Shown piece by piece: positions 45,021-53,689 of a DNA stretch of 64,000 nucleotides. The DNA comes from Clostridia bacterium (lineage in GTDB: Bacteria; Bacillota; Clostridia; Oscillospirales; Acutalibacteraceae). Position 1 is the first letter of the stretch; each line of letters begins with the position of its first letter. The position numbers were made by a program, and so were the translations under genes. Location: contig JAFRUO010000004.1 of NCBI GenBank assembly GCA_017438845.1, positions 36,273-100,272 on the forward strand. The letters run 5' to 3'. Below the pieces are notes generated by a model that was not told the DNA's origin, searched no databases, and saw only the letters and a list, made by a program, of their open reading frames with translations.

Positions 45021-45048
45021 AAAAGCTCCGCTTTGGCGGAGCTTTTTT
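45021..45048 (+). terminator. Terminator of pgk-tpiA
   Basis: AAAAGCTCCGC-TTTG-GCGGAGCTTTT stem followed by TT. Confidence 0.92.
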
Positions 45049-45059
45049 GATACATAAAA

Positions 45060-45091
45060 ATAATCGGTACAGTTTTCCAACTATACCGATT
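45060..45091 (-). terminator. Terminator of the PrsA-like foldase gene
   Basis: AATCGGTA (45062-45069) pairs with TACCGATT (45084-45091), continued by AGTT/AACT after a mismatch; on the minus strand it is followed by ATTTTTATG. Confidence 0.75.
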
Positions 45092-45096
45092 TAGTT

Positions 45097-46779
45097 TTAT
45101 CTGTATGAAGATAATTGCTGTGAGAATCTGTAAATGATGTTAGAAACGATGCTGTCAAGTGAAGACTTTGCCCAATTGATTAATGAAGCATTAGGTGTAA
45201 TCGGCTTTGTGTTAAGAAGATTAGTGTTATAGTTTTCAAAGTCCTTGTTTGCAACAGCTTGCTGACACTGATAATACCAGTATTCAGGGGTATTCTCGTT
45301 ACCGATATAGTACATAATGTGATAGCCGTAGCTTGTTTCAACAATATCGGTATCGCCGGGCTTTCTTGCTTCGTCAAACACCCAGTCATTGAAGCTTTCA
45401 ACCATCTGGCCGGGATATACGTTTTCGTAAAGTCCGCCTTTATCCTTTGAGCCGGGATCAGCACTGTTTTCCTTAGCAAGCGCGGCAAAGTTGTCTTCGG
45501 TCGGATTTGCCTGATACTTCTTGTAAATTTCGTCAGCCTGAGCCTTAGCTGCGGCCTTCTGCTCGTCTGTAGCTTCTGACTGTTCATCAGTGGTTTCAAA
45601 CTGGAATAAAATATGTCTTACGTTAGCAAGCTTAGTTGTATCCTTCTGAGGTAAGCTGATAAGGTAAAGAACGGTATAGCCGTTTGTTCCCTCAATAACA
45701 GTTTTGTCGCCGACAGCTCTGTCCGCCGCATATATCCAGTTAACAGCGCTTTCGCCGATAGAGGAAAGAGATGAGCCGCTTGCTTCTTTATTAACGATGG
45801 AATCGGAGTTGAGCTGAGCATTATATTCCATTCCCAGTCTTACAACGCTTGCATCATCTGTAACCTGTGCAAGATAGGCTTCCGCCTTAGCTTTTGCGTC
45901 TGCCATAGCCTGCTGATTGGCGGCTGTTTTCTGCTCATCGGTAGCATCCTCTGCAAGCTCGGGAGTTTCTGCCGTAACCGTGAAATATGCAACGCCTACA
46001 GTTGTGTAGTTCTGAATATTTGCAGCGAATTCCTCGTTTACCTTCTCGCCGGTAACAGCCTTTGTAAGCTCTTCCTGCTTAGCCGTAAAGTAGCTCTGAG
46101 CAAGCTTCTGGTTTTCAAGAGCTTCTCTTATAATGCTTTCGGTAACTCCCTTACCGTAGTTTATAACAATGAAACGGGAGAGGGAATAGTCGTTATTCTC
46201 TGCACCGTCACGGAGAGATTGAATATTGTCTTCTATATCCTTCTTTTCTTCATCGGTAAGTGTTATATTGCTAAGCCTTGCCTGCTCGGCATAAAGGTCA
46301 AACTGTTGAATTGATTTTCTTGCCTGGTCGTCAAAATAATCTTCCCAAGTGGGGTTTTCAATACCGTCGATTGTACCGGTATAAGCCTGCTCTTCGGGCA
46401 TTTTGGAATAATCAAAGCCCGTATACATCTGACCGTAGCCCTGACCCTGCGACTCATACTGAACAGCCTGGTAAAGAGTTTGGGTATAAACTGACATATA
46501 GTAATAATTGTACTTAGCTACGGACACCTTTTTGTCACCGACCTTCATGGCGGTCAATGCTCTTTGCGGTATTCCGAAGAAGCTTAAGATTCCGTAAATT
46601 GCGACAAGACATACAGCAACGATTACTACAATACCGAGACACTTGCCGAAGCCTCTGCCGATTTTGGAAAGCTGAGGACTCTTTTTAGAGTTCTTCTGAG
46701 CAACCTTAGCCATACGCTTTTTACGTTCTTCACGGTAAAGCTCAGCCTGGGTTTTTTCTTGATTTTTTTCCATAAACAT
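45097..46779 (-). CDS. Membrane-anchored parvulin-type peptidyl-prolyl isomerase (PrsA/SurA-like)
   Basis: 560 residues. A Lys-rich cytoplasmic tail (1-45), one membrane span (47-70), a SurA-N-like helical region (about 75-330) and a rotamase domain (about 375-490: NVRHILFQF, FAALAKENSADPGSKDKGGLYENVYPG, VETSYGYHIMYYI). Family enzymes assist folding of secreted proteins outside the membrane. It is membrane-spanning rather than lipid-anchored as in Bacillus PrsA. An unusually Gln/Ala-rich insertion (ATDEQKTAANQQAMADAKAKA, later ATDEQKAAAKAQAD) is repeated within the protein. Good AAAGGA site before ATG 46779. Confidence 0.88.
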   Translation of the reverse strand: MFMEKNQEKTQAELYREERKKRMAKVAQKNSKKSPQLSKIGRGFGKCLGIVVIVAVCLVAIYGILSFFGIPQRALTAMKVGDKKVSVAKYNYYYMSVYTQTLYQAVQYESQGQGYGQMYTGFDYSKMPEEQAYTGTIDGIENPTWEDYFDDQARKSIQQFDLYAEQARLSNITLTDEEKKDIEDNIQSLRDGAENNDYSLSRFIVINYGKGVTESIIREALENQKLAQSYFTAKQEELTKAVTGEKVNEEFAANIQNYTTVGVAYFTVTAETPELAEDATDEQKTAANQQAMADAKAKAEAYLAQVTDDASVVRLGMEYNAQLNSDSIVNKEASGSSLSSIGESAVNWIYAADRAVGDKTVIEGTNGYTVLYLISLPQKDTTKLANVRHILFQFETTDEQSEATDEQKAAAKAQADEIYKKYQANPTEDNFAALAKENSADPGSKDKGGLYENVYPGQMVESFNDWVFDEARKPGDTDIVETSYGYHIMYYIGNENTPEYWYYQCQQAVANKDFENYNTNLLNTKPITPNASLINWAKSSLDSIVSNIIYRFSQQLSSYR

Positions 46780-46816
46780 TTCAGTCCTTTATGTATATTT
46801 GGATAAACCTTTAAAT

Positions 46817-46845
46817 ATTATAAAGGATTTTTTGTTAAGATACAA
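46817..46845 (-). promoter_or_regulatory. Promoter of the PrsA-like gene
   Basis: Minus strand TTGTAT (46845-46840), 17 bases, TATAAT (46822-46817). Confidence 0.7.
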
Positions 46846-46893
46846 GTATAAATTATTATTTTTTTAAAATGTTAATTAACTATTATATATTAC

Positions 46894-46923
46894 AAAAAAG
46901 AATCTGCCGGTTTCCCGACAGAT
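46894..46923 (-). terminator. Terminator of the spore protein gene
   Basis: On the minus strand ATCTGTCGG-GAAA-CCGGCAGAT (one G-U) is followed by TCTTTTTT. Confidence 0.9.
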
Positions 46924-46941
46924 ACTTTTATTTGATTAAAC

Positions 46942-47127
46942 TTATTTCATTCCGTCTTCGTAAGCCTTAATCATCTTCTTAACCATCTGACCGCCGACTG
47001 AGCCTGCCTGTTTTGAGGTAAGGTCGCCGTTGTAGCCCTGCTTAAGATTTACGCCGATTTCCGAAGCTGCTTCCATCTTGAATCTGTTGAGTGCATCACG
47101 TGCCTCGGGAACAACATTCTTTGCCAT
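46942..47127 (-). CDS. Small acid-soluble spore protein, alpha/beta type
   Basis: 61 residues matching the alpha/beta SASP family, which coats spore DNA and protects it from UV and chemicals. The germination-protease site region is ASEIGVNL and the DNA-binding C-terminus is GYNGDLTSKQAGSVGGQMVKKMI. Together with spoIIR it supports a spore-forming organism. GAGGTG ribosome site 8 bases before ATG. Such genes are normally sigma-G dependent; I see only an apparent sigma-A-like promoter inside an inverted repeat upstream, so timing is not certain. Confidence 0.95.
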   Translation of the reverse strand: MAKNVVPEARDALNRFKMEAASEIGVNLKQGYNGDLTSKQAGSVGGQMVKKMIKAYEDGMK

Positions 47128-47217
47128 TTTCTTTACACCTCTTTTTAGTTTATTTGCAAGGCTTATTTTATTACAAAGCTTCTGCCTCGCAAATAAATTT
47201 CCCTTGCAAAAGTATTC

Positions 47218-47258
47218 TTGACAAATTCTTTTTATATATTATTGAAAAAATTTGTCAA
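47218..47258. promoter_or_regulatory. Inverted repeat with promoter elements between abfA and the spore protein gene
   Basis: TTGACAAATT (47218-47227) and AATTTGTCAA (47249-47258) form a perfect 10-base inverted repeat with an AT-rich 21-base centre. The minus strand gives TTGACA, 16 bases, TATAAA, a possible promoter for the spore protein gene; the structure could also end abfA transcription. TTGACA faces inward on both strands. Confidence 0.55.
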
Positions 47259-47272
47259 ATGAGATGATTTTT

Positions 47273-48748
47273 TTATTCGAGAATAAGGCTGATAACGCTT
47301 GTGTCGGGGACAGACAGAGAAAGCTTTCCGTCGACTGTTTTGTAACCGTTGTAATTTTCAGGCTCGACATAATGCTTGTTTTCAAAGGTATTGCAGGCTT
47401 CCTTATCGGCGTGAAGTATCAGGCACTCTTTAACACTGTACGATTTTTTGTCATCGAAGCTAAACTGAATATCATAGCTTTTTTCAAGCGAAGCATTTGA
47501 AATCGTAACAACAAGCTGACGCTCCTTGTTAATTGATACCGAATGAGTTAAAGCGGGAACGCCGTTTTCAAGAATATCGTTTTCGAGTCGGCTGTCAATT
47601 AAATCGTTATCCTGATGAGGCGCGTACATTTTAAAAATATAAAAGGTAGGTGTTTTAATAAGCTCCTTTTTATCTGTCAGTATTACCGACTGCAGAACAT
47701 TTACGGTCTGGGCAAGGTTTGCCATTTTCACTATGTCGCTGTGCTTATTGAAAATGTTTAGCGTTAGCGCTGCAACAATCGCGTCCCTCATTGAATTTTG
47801 CTGATATAAAAATCCTGGATTGGTACCTTCCGCAACGTCGCACCAGACTCCCCATTCGTCGACTATTAACGCAATCGGATGATGCTTGTTTTCAAGACCT
47901 CTTATTATGTTACCGTGCTTTTCGATTAATTCATCCATGTACACGGCGTCCTTGATTGTATGATAATACTCATCGTCGGAAAAATGCTCCGCGCTTCCTT
48001 TGTGATCCCAGTTACCGGTCGGTAGGCTGTAATGGTGCAGGCTGATACCGTATGGATTAGTGCCCCTTATACGGTCAATAACCTTCTTCGTCCAGTCATA
48101 GTTTCCGTCGCCTGCGCCGCAGGCTATTTTCAGTACTCTGTTGCCGGAATAATCTTTACAGAAGGTCTGATATTTTCTGTATTCGTCAGCGTAAAATTCG
48201 GGCGTCATATTTCCGCCGCCGCCCCAGTTTTCATTTCCGACGCCTACATATTTAAGATGCCACGGTTGTTCTCTGCCGTTTTCCTTTCTCTTTTTTGCAA
48301 GCGAGGAATTTCCGTCATAGGTTATGTATTCAATCCAGCTTTGCATTTCCCAAACAGTGCCGCCGGACATATTTGCCGCAAGATACGGCTCGCATCCGAG
48401 TTCCTCGCAAAGGTTAAAAAACTCATGCGTACCAAAGGCATTGGTTTCTTCTACTCCGCCCCAGCAGGTGTTTATTCTTACCGGACGGTTTTCTTTTGGA
48501 CCTATACCGTCCTCCCAATGATACTCCTCGGCAAAGCAACCGCCGGGCCAGCGTAAAACAGGTATTTTAATTTCCTTGAGTGCGTCAATAATATCCTGTC
48601 TGACGCCGTTTGTATTCGGAATATCCGAGCTTTCGCCGACATAAAAGCCGTCATAAATGCACTTTCCGAGATGCTCGGAGAAATGACCGTAGATTTCTCT
48701 GTTGATGTGAGAGAGGGCAGTGTTTTGATGAATTATAAGCTTTTTCAT
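47273..48748 (-). CDS. abfA: Alpha-L-arabinofuranosidase, GH51 family
   Basis: 491 residues, family-typical. TIM barrel plus C-terminal beta domain. The acid/base Glu is E173 in GVGNENWGGG and the nucleophile is E298 in VDEWGVW; the N-terminal INREIYGHFSEHLG and RWPGGCFAEEYHWEDGIGP are GH51 signatures. It removes arabinose from arabino-oligosaccharides or arabinoxylan fragments inside the cell (no signal peptide). No arabinose catabolic genes lie next to it. It is divergent from hprK, with a shared 160-base control region. Ribosome site AAAGGATG. Confidence 0.93.
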   Translation of the reverse strand: MKKLIIHQNTALSHINREIYGHFSEHLGKCIYDGFYVGESSDIPNTNGVRQDIIDALKEIKIPVLRWPGGCFAEEYHWEDGIGPKENRPVRINTCWGGVEETNAFGTHEFFNLCEELGCEPYLAANMSGGTVWEMQSWIEYITYDGNSSLAKKRKENGREQPWHLKYVGVGNENWGGGGNMTPEFYADEYRKYQTFCKDYSGNRVLKIACGAGDGNYDWTKKVIDRIRGTNPYGISLHHYSLPTGNWDHKGSAEHFSDDEYYHTIKDAVYMDELIEKHGNIIRGLENKHHPIALIVDEWGVWCDVAEGTNPGFLYQQNSMRDAIVAALTLNIFNKHSDIVKMANLAQTVNVLQSVILTDKKELIKTPTFYIFKMYAPHQDNDLIDSRLENDILENGVPALTHSVSINKERQLVVTISNASLEKSYDIQFSFDDKKSYSVKECLILHADKEACNTFENKHYVEPENYNGYKTVDGKLSLSVPDTSVISLILE

Positions 48749-48772
48749 AATTTACCCATCCTTTTTTCTTTA

Positions 48773-48801
48773 ATCATACAACCGGAATTATAATTATGCA
48801 A
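48773..48801 (-). promoter_or_regulatory. Promoter of the arabinofuranosidase gene
   Basis: Minus strand TTGCAT (48801-48796), 17 bases, TATGAT (48778-48773). Confidence 0.6.
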
Positions 48802-48881
48802 TGCTATTATGGTAATATTTTTATAATTTTTTAAAAAATTTCAAAAAAAGTATAGCATTGTTTAAAAATATAGTTTATAAT
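48799..48881. promoter_or_regulatory. Divergent control region of abfA and hprK with a long-spaced inverted repeat
   Basis: CAATGCTAT at 48799-48807 overlaps the abfA -35. Its complement ATAGCATTG at 48852-48860 overlaps the -35 position (TAGCAT) of a likely hprK promoter with TATAAT at 48876-48881. The 44 bases between are almost pure A/T. One regulator binding both arms could control both genes. Confidence 0.45.
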
Positions 48882-48911
48882 AAAGCAAAACAGTAAATTG
48901 GGGGGATATGT

Positions 48912-49877
48912 TTGCCGTCAAAATATTCAGTTTCACTTGAACGACTGATTAAAGAATTTGATTTTGAAACATTGTATTTACCTGTTTCGGCAAACGAGCT
49001 TTCCGTCACTTCGCCGGACGTTAACCGTCCGGGTTTGATTCTGGCGGGCAGAGATGATTATTTCGACCCTGAAAGAGCGCAGTTCCTTGGTCTTTCTGAA
49101 ATTGAGTTTTTAAAAACCTTGGACACACAGAAACAGTACCAAAGTCTTAAAAAGCTCTGTTCAAAACGACCTCCCTTTATTCTTATTACCAGAAATCTTA
49201 CTCCGCCCGACTGTATTTTTGAGCTTGCCGAGCAGTTCAAGGTTCCGCTTTTAAGAACATCGGAATCAACTTCAAGCTGTATGTCGGCTCTGATTAACTT
49301 CTTAGGCACAGAGCTTGCGGACAGAATAACCCGACATGGCGTGCTTGTAGAGGTATACGGCGAAGGTATACTGATAATCGGTGACAGCGGGGTCGGTAAA
49401 AGCGAAACTGCAGTTGAGCTTATTAAAAGGGGACACCGTCTTATTGCTGACGATGCGGTTGAAATCAGGAGAGTTTCCTCAAAGACGCTTGTCGGTTCGG
49501 CACCCGATAATATCAGACATTTTATTGAGCTTCGCGGCATTGGCATCATTAACGCAAGACGTATTTTCGGTATGGGCGCTGTTAAGTTGTCGGAAAAAAT
49601 CAATATGGTTATTCAGCTTGAGCCGTGGAACCCCGAAAAGGTTTACGACAGAATGGGAATAGACAATGAGTATATTAACATTATGAATGTCAAGATTCCG
49701 TTGACCGTTGTTCCCGTAAAGCCCGGAAGAAACCTTGCAATTATTATTGAGGTTGCCGCAATGAACAACCGTCAGAAAAAGATGGGCTATAATGCGGCAA
49801 AGGAACTTTTGCATCAGCTCGGTATCCATGAAGAAGAGCCCGAGCCTGAAGAAGTTGAAATCTGGCAAAGTTATTAA
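48912..49877 (+). CDS. hprK: HPr kinase/phosphorylase
   Basis: 321 residues from a TTG start (GGGGGAT site 6-7 bases upstream; the nearby ATG is out of frame). It phosphorylates Ser46 of HPr when sugar phosphates are plentiful and removes the phosphate otherwise, so controlling catabolite repression. The N-terminal domain is about 1-130; the kinase domain has Walker A GDSGVGKS at 157-164, HRLIADDAVEI, and the HprK signature IPLTVVPVKPGRNLAIIIEVAAMN. It heads an hprK-glk-murB-rapZ-whiA run. Its partner ptsH is at 26.2 kb. Confidence 0.95.
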   Translation: MPSKYSVSLERLIKEFDFETLYLPVSANELSVTSPDVNRPGLILAGRDDYFDPERAQFLGLSEIEFLKTLDTQKQYQSLKKLCSKRPPFILITRNLTPPDCIFELAEQFKVPLLRTSESTSSCMSALINFLGTELADRITRHGVLVEVYGEGILIIGDSGVGKSETAVELIKRGHRLIADDAVEIRRVSSKTLVGSAPDNIRHFIELRGIGIINARRIFGMGAVKLSEKINMVIQLEPWNPEKVYDRMGIDNEYINIMNVKIPLTVVPVKPGRNLAIIIEVAAMNNRQKKMGYNAAKELLHQLGIHEEEPEPEEVEIWQSY

Positions 49878-49908
49878 ATTTATATTTTATATAAATTGGG
49901 AGGATATT

Positions 49909-50856
49909 ATGTACAGAATTGGCGTAGATCTCGGAGGCACAAATATTGTTGCCGGAGTTGTAGACGAGTATTACAGAATCGTAGGCAGAGGCAGTACACC
50001 TACCGCTTGCCCCCGTCCTTCATGGGAAATTATCAACGATATAGCTGAGGCTATCAATCTTGCAATTGAGGATGCCGATGTTACTCTTGATGATGTCCTT
50101 TCGATCGGTATCGGTACACCGGGTTCTGTAAACAAACAGTACGGCGTTATTGAGTATGCTAACAACCTCGGCTTTGATAATGTTCCTGCAAGAGATATTC
50201 TTCAAACACAGTTTGACAAGCCCATCTACATTGAAAACGATGCTAACTGTGCTGCACTCGGAGAGGCGATAGCAGGTGCAGGCGACGGCGTTGAAGACTT
50301 TGTTGCCGTTACTCTCGGCACAGGCGTCGGAACAGGCATTGTTGTTAACGGAAAAATCCTTAACGGTTGTAATGACGCCGCAGGCGAAATGGGCCATATG
50401 GTTATTGTTGCCGACGGCGAGCCCTGCACATGCGGCAGAAACGGTTGCTGGGAGGCTTATTCCTCAGCTACCGCTCTTATCAGGGAAACCAAGAAGGTTA
50501 TGCTTGAAAACAAGGACTCCAAAATGTGGGACATTGTTGACGGCGACATTGAGAACACAAACGGTAAAACCGCATTTGACGCAATGCGCGCAGGCGATGA
50601 GGCAGGTCAGAAGGTTGTTGATTGGTATATTCATTATCTCGGCGTCGGTCTTACTAACCTTGTTAATACCTTCCAGCCTAAGGTCCTTTGCGTAGGCGGC
50701 GGTATCGGTTGCGAAAAGGAAACCATCCTTGAGCCCGTCAGAAAGATTGTTGCTGCCGAAAGATACAGCGTACATACAATGGAGCAGACAAGAATCTGCT
50801 CGGCACGTCTCGGCAACGACGCCGGTATTATCGGCGCTGCCTTACTTGACGAATAA
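49909..50856 (+). CDS. ROK-family glucokinase
   Basis: 315 residues from ATG 49909 with GGGAGGA upstream. ATP-binding GVDLGGTNIVAGVVD, GIGTPGSVN, the catalytic ENDANCAALGE and the GTGVGTGIVVNGKI loop are present, as is the ROK zinc site GHMVIVADGEPCTCGRNGCWEAYSS. It makes glucose 6-phosphate from glucose freed by intracellular glycosidases. Placing it after hprK joins sugar phosphorylation with the catabolite control gene. Confidence 0.93.
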   Translation: MYRIGVDLGGTNIVAGVVDEYYRIVGRGSTPTACPRPSWEIINDIAEAINLAIEDADVTLDDVLSIGIGTPGSVNKQYGVIEYANNLGFDNVPARDILQTQFDKPIYIENDANCAALGEAIAGAGDGVEDFVAVTLGTGVGTGIVVNGKILNGCNDAAGEMGHMVIVADGEPCTCGRNGCWEAYSSATALIRETKKVMLENKDSKMWDIVDGDIENTNGKTAFDAMRAGDEAGQKVVDWYIHYLGVGLTNLVNTFQPKVLCVGGGIGCEKETILEPVRKIVAAERYSVHTMEQTRICSARLGNDAGIIGAALLDE

Positions 50857-50875
50857 TTTGTTGCGAGGAAACACA

Positions 50876-51778
50876 GTGCTTAATATTGTTATTGATACTG
50901 CCGAAAGCTTGGGCTGCGAATATGACGTAAATATTCCGATGTCCGCACGCACAAGCTTCAAAACAGGCGGAAAAGCAGAGCTTATGCTTTACCCTGACAG
51001 TGTTGAAACTTTATTAAAACTCCTTGATGTATGTAAGAAAAATAACATCAAAACTTATATTATCGGAAACGGGAGCAATATTCTTGTTTCCGATAATGGT
51101 TTATCGGGAGTTGTTTTCAGACTGTCAAATAATCTGTCGGAAATTCGTCTTATTGATGAAGAAACCGTTTTCTGCCAAAGCGGCGCTTCAATGATGAAGC
51201 TTTGCAGCTTTGCTTTGGAACATTCCTTAAGCGGACTTGAGTTTGCTTACGGTATACCCGGAACTGCAGGCGGCGCAGCTTATATGAATGCAGGCGCTTA
51301 CGGCGGTGAAATGAAGGATGTGCTGTTTAAATGTGAGCACATTGATGAAAACGGAAATATGGGCTTCTTTACCGAAGATGAGCTTCAGTTAGGTTACAGA
51401 AAAAGCGTTTATTCCGATAAAAACTATATTATTACGGGACTTTATCTGAAAATGAAAAAAGGAAATGCCGATGAAATAAAAGCGCTTATGAACGAAAATT
51501 TATCTAAGCGTAAGGATAAACAGCCGCTTGAGTTTCCTTCGGCAGGCAGTACCTTTAAAAGACCCGAGGGCTATTTTGCAGGCAGACTTATTGAAGACTG
51601 CGGATTAAAGGGCTTTTCCGTCGGCGGAGCTCAGGTCAGCGAAAAACACGCAGGCTTTGTAATTAACAGGGGTAACGCCACCACCTCCGACATTAAAGAG
51701 CTTATTCGGATTATTCAGGATAAGGTGTTGAAGGAAACCGGCGTTAAGCTTGAAACCGAAGTAAAGTATTTTGATTAA
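50876..51778 (+). CDS. murB: UDP-N-acetylenolpyruvoylglucosamine reductase
   Basis: 300 residues from GTG 50876 (GCGAGGA site). Flavoprotein that reduces UDP-GlcNAc-enolpyruvate to UDP-MurNAc, the second committed step of peptidoglycan synthesis. FAD-binding TSFKTGGKAELM, GNGSNILVSD and YGIPGTAGGAAYMNAGAYGGE are typical; the active-site Ser is in PSAGSTFKRP and AQVSEKHAGFVIN ends the substrate domain. This is the type II MurB layout. The hprK/rapZ neighbourhood is normal for Clostridia. Confidence 0.96.
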   Translation: MLNIVIDTAESLGCEYDVNIPMSARTSFKTGGKAELMLYPDSVETLLKLLDVCKKNNIKTYIIGNGSNILVSDNGLSGVVFRLSNNLSEIRLIDEETVFCQSGASMMKLCSFALEHSLSGLEFAYGIPGTAGGAAYMNAGAYGGEMKDVLFKCEHIDENGNMGFFTEDELQLGYRKSVYSDKNYIITGLYLKMKKGNADEIKALMNENLSKRKDKQPLEFPSAGSTFKRPEGYFAGRLIEDCGLKGFSVGGAQVSEKHAGFVINRGNATTSDIKELIRIIQDKVLKETGVKLETEVKYFD

Positions 51779-51792
51779 AAGGAGGATAAGTT

Positions 51793-52656
51793 ATGGAATT
51801 GGTAATTGTTACGGGTATGTCGGGCGCAGGCAAATCAAGAGCTGCCGAGGCGCTTGAGGATATTGGCTTTTACTGTGTTGACAATATGCCTCCCATGCTT
51901 ATTCCGACCTTTGTAAACCTTAATCTAAGCTCCAAGGATATGAAAAAAAGAGTAGCTCTTGTTGCCGATATAAGACTCGGTAATGATTTTACCGAGCTTT
52001 TTAACATTCTTTCCGAGCTTAAAAATATTAAGGGTATTGATTATAAAATCCTCTTTATTGACGCCGATAACGAAGTGATAATGAGACGTTATCAGGAAAC
52101 AAGGAGAAAGCATCCTCTTGCCGATGAATTTAACTCGCCTTCAATTCTTGACGCTATAATTAAGGAAAGGGAAATTCTTCTTCCCGCAAGGCAGAATGCT
52201 GACTACATTCTTGACACAAGCGACATAATGAGCTCGCAGTTTAAAGAAAAGATTGTTAATCTGTTTTTAACAAATATTTCTTCCTCACTAAAAATTTACA
52301 GTATTTCCTTCGGCTTTAAATACGGTATTCCGAATGAAGCGGATCTCGTTTTTGACGTCAGGTGTCTTCCGAATCCGTTTTATATTCCCGAGCTTAAAAA
52401 CCATACGGGACTTGAGGAAAATGTCAGAAACTTTGTTATGAAATTTGAACAGGCAAGAGTGCTTGAAAACAAGCTTTACGATTTGCTTGATTTCCTGATT
52501 CCTCTTTACAGAACCGAAGGCAAGAGTCAGCTTACAATTGCCGTAGGCTGTACGGGCGGAAAGCACCGTTCGGTAGTTTTTGCCGAGCTTTTAAATAAGC
52601 ATCTGCTTGAAACGGGAGCAGATGTAAGTGTATTCCACAGAGATATTCAAAGGTGA
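51793..52656 (+). CDS. rapZ: RapZ/YvcJ family nucleotide-binding protein
   Basis: 287 residues. N-terminal P-loop GMSGAGKS at 8-15 and DNMPPMLI; the C-terminal domain has FGFKYG, VFDVRCLPNPF and GCTGGKHRSV. In E. coli RapZ guides RNase E to GlmZ RNA and senses glucosamine-6-phosphate; in Firmicutes the role is less clear (late competence). whiA starts 3 bases after the stop. In Bacillus a yvcK gene lies between the two; here it is absent. Confidence 0.93.
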   Translation: MELVIVTGMSGAGKSRAAEALEDIGFYCVDNMPPMLIPTFVNLNLSSKDMKKRVALVADIRLGNDFTELFNILSELKNIKGIDYKILFIDADNEVIMRRYQETRRKHPLADEFNSPSILDAIIKEREILLPARQNADYILDTSDIMSSQFKEKIVNLFLTNISSSLKIYSISFGFKYGIPNEADLVFDVRCLPNPFYIPELKNHTGLEENVRNFVMKFEQARVLENKLYDLLDFLIPLYRTEGKSQLTIAVGCTGGKHRSVVFAELLNKHLLETGADVSVFHRDIQR

Positions 52657-52659
52657 CGT

Positions 52660-53541
52660 ATGTCGTTCAGTACACAGCTCAAGCAGGAGCTTCTGTCAAT
52701 TGAAAACATTAAGCCGTGCTGTATGCTCTCGGAGACATACGGCTTAATACTTTTTTCAAAGTCTTTTTCAAAACGCAGTATGTTCCTTAACACCGAAAAC
52801 AGTCAGGTTGCCGAAAGATATTATTCTTGTATTAACAGGCTTGCTGTTGACGGAGTATCCTTTACTAAATCCGATTCGGGTAAATGTAAGGTAAGCGTTA
52901 ACAGTGAGGCTTCGCGGCTTCGTGTACTGTCGGCGTTCGGCTTTTCGGGAAACGAAAGATCGAGAAGGATTAACTGGGCAAATATTGAGAATGACTGTTG
53001 CCTTTATTCTTTTATCAGGGGAGTTTTTCTTGCGTGCGGAAACATAAGCGACCCAGAGAAAAGTTACCACGTTGAATTCTGTGTTCCGTATTCTTTGAAA
53101 AACGATCTCCTGCGTGTGCTTGGCGAAATTGAGCTTAAGCCCAAAGAGATTAAGCGTAATAACAACTATTATCTTTATTTTAAGGACAGCGAGGATATCC
53201 TCACTTTGTTGGCGTCAATCGGAGCTAACAATTCCGTGCTCGAATTTACAGGCGTTAAAATTTTCAAGGATATGAGAAACAATATCAACCGAAAAACTAA
53301 TTTTGAAAACGCCAACCTTGACCGCACGGTAAATGCGGCGCTTGTGCAGACCGAAGCTATTTTAAAGCTTAAAAAGCAGGGGAAGTTTAACACTTTGCCG
53401 ACTGAGCTGAGGCAGTTGGCTCAGCTCAGGCTTGACAATCCCGATTTGTCATTAAAGGAAATCGGCGAAATGCTCGAGCCTCCGCTTTCTCGTTCGGGAG
53501 TAAACCACAGGCTTCAGAAGCTTATAAATCTTTCTCAGTAA
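52660..53541 (+). CDS. whiA: WhiA sporulation/division regulator
   Basis: 293 residues. N-terminal LAGLIDADG-like homing-endonuclease fold without catalytic residues (about 1-200: FIRGVFLACGNISDPEKSYHVEFC), and a C-terminal helix-turn-helix (about 220-290: LSLKEIGEMLEPPLSRSGVNHRLQKL). WhiA controls cell division and sporulation-linked genes in Gram-positives. It is the last gene of this run, ending at a strong terminator. Confidence 0.93.
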   Translation: MSFSTQLKQELLSIENIKPCCMLSETYGLILFSKSFSKRSMFLNTENSQVAERYYSCINRLAVDGVSFTKSDSGKCKVSVNSEASRLRVLSAFGFSGNERSRRINWANIENDCCLYSFIRGVFLACGNISDPEKSYHVEFCVPYSLKNDLLRVLGEIELKPKEIKRNNNYYLYFKDSEDILTLLASIGANNSVLEFTGVKIFKDMRNNINRKTNFENANLDRTVNAALVQTEAILKLKKQGKFNTLPTELRQLAQLRLDNPDLSLKEIGEMLEPPLSRSGVNHRLQKLINLSQ

Positions 53542-53575
53542 GAACGGATTATTACACATTAATCCGTTCTTTTTA
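53540..53575 (+). terminator. Terminator of the hprK-whiA run
   Basis: AAGAACGGATTA / TAATCCGTTCTT, 12 pairs, followed by TTTT; it overlaps the whiA stop. Confidence 0.92.
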
Positions 53576-53628
53576 TATTATTTACAAAAAATGAATAAAA
53601 GCCATCTTGTTGTTTGTGCTTTTAAATA

Positions 53629-53657
53629 TTGCAGTTAAAATAAAATAGTGGTAAAAT
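53629..53657 (+). promoter_or_regulatory. Promoter of typA
   Basis: TTGCAG, 17 bases, TAAAAT at 53652-53657, 33 bases before the ATG. Confidence 0.6.
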
Positions 53658-53689
53658 ATAATGAATTTTTAAGGTGATAAGGTGAGAAG

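Noticed and set aside
48032..48556. 174-codon plus-strand frame inside the arabinofuranosidase gene
   Set aside because: Shadow of abfA; no ribosome site and composition typical of antisense.
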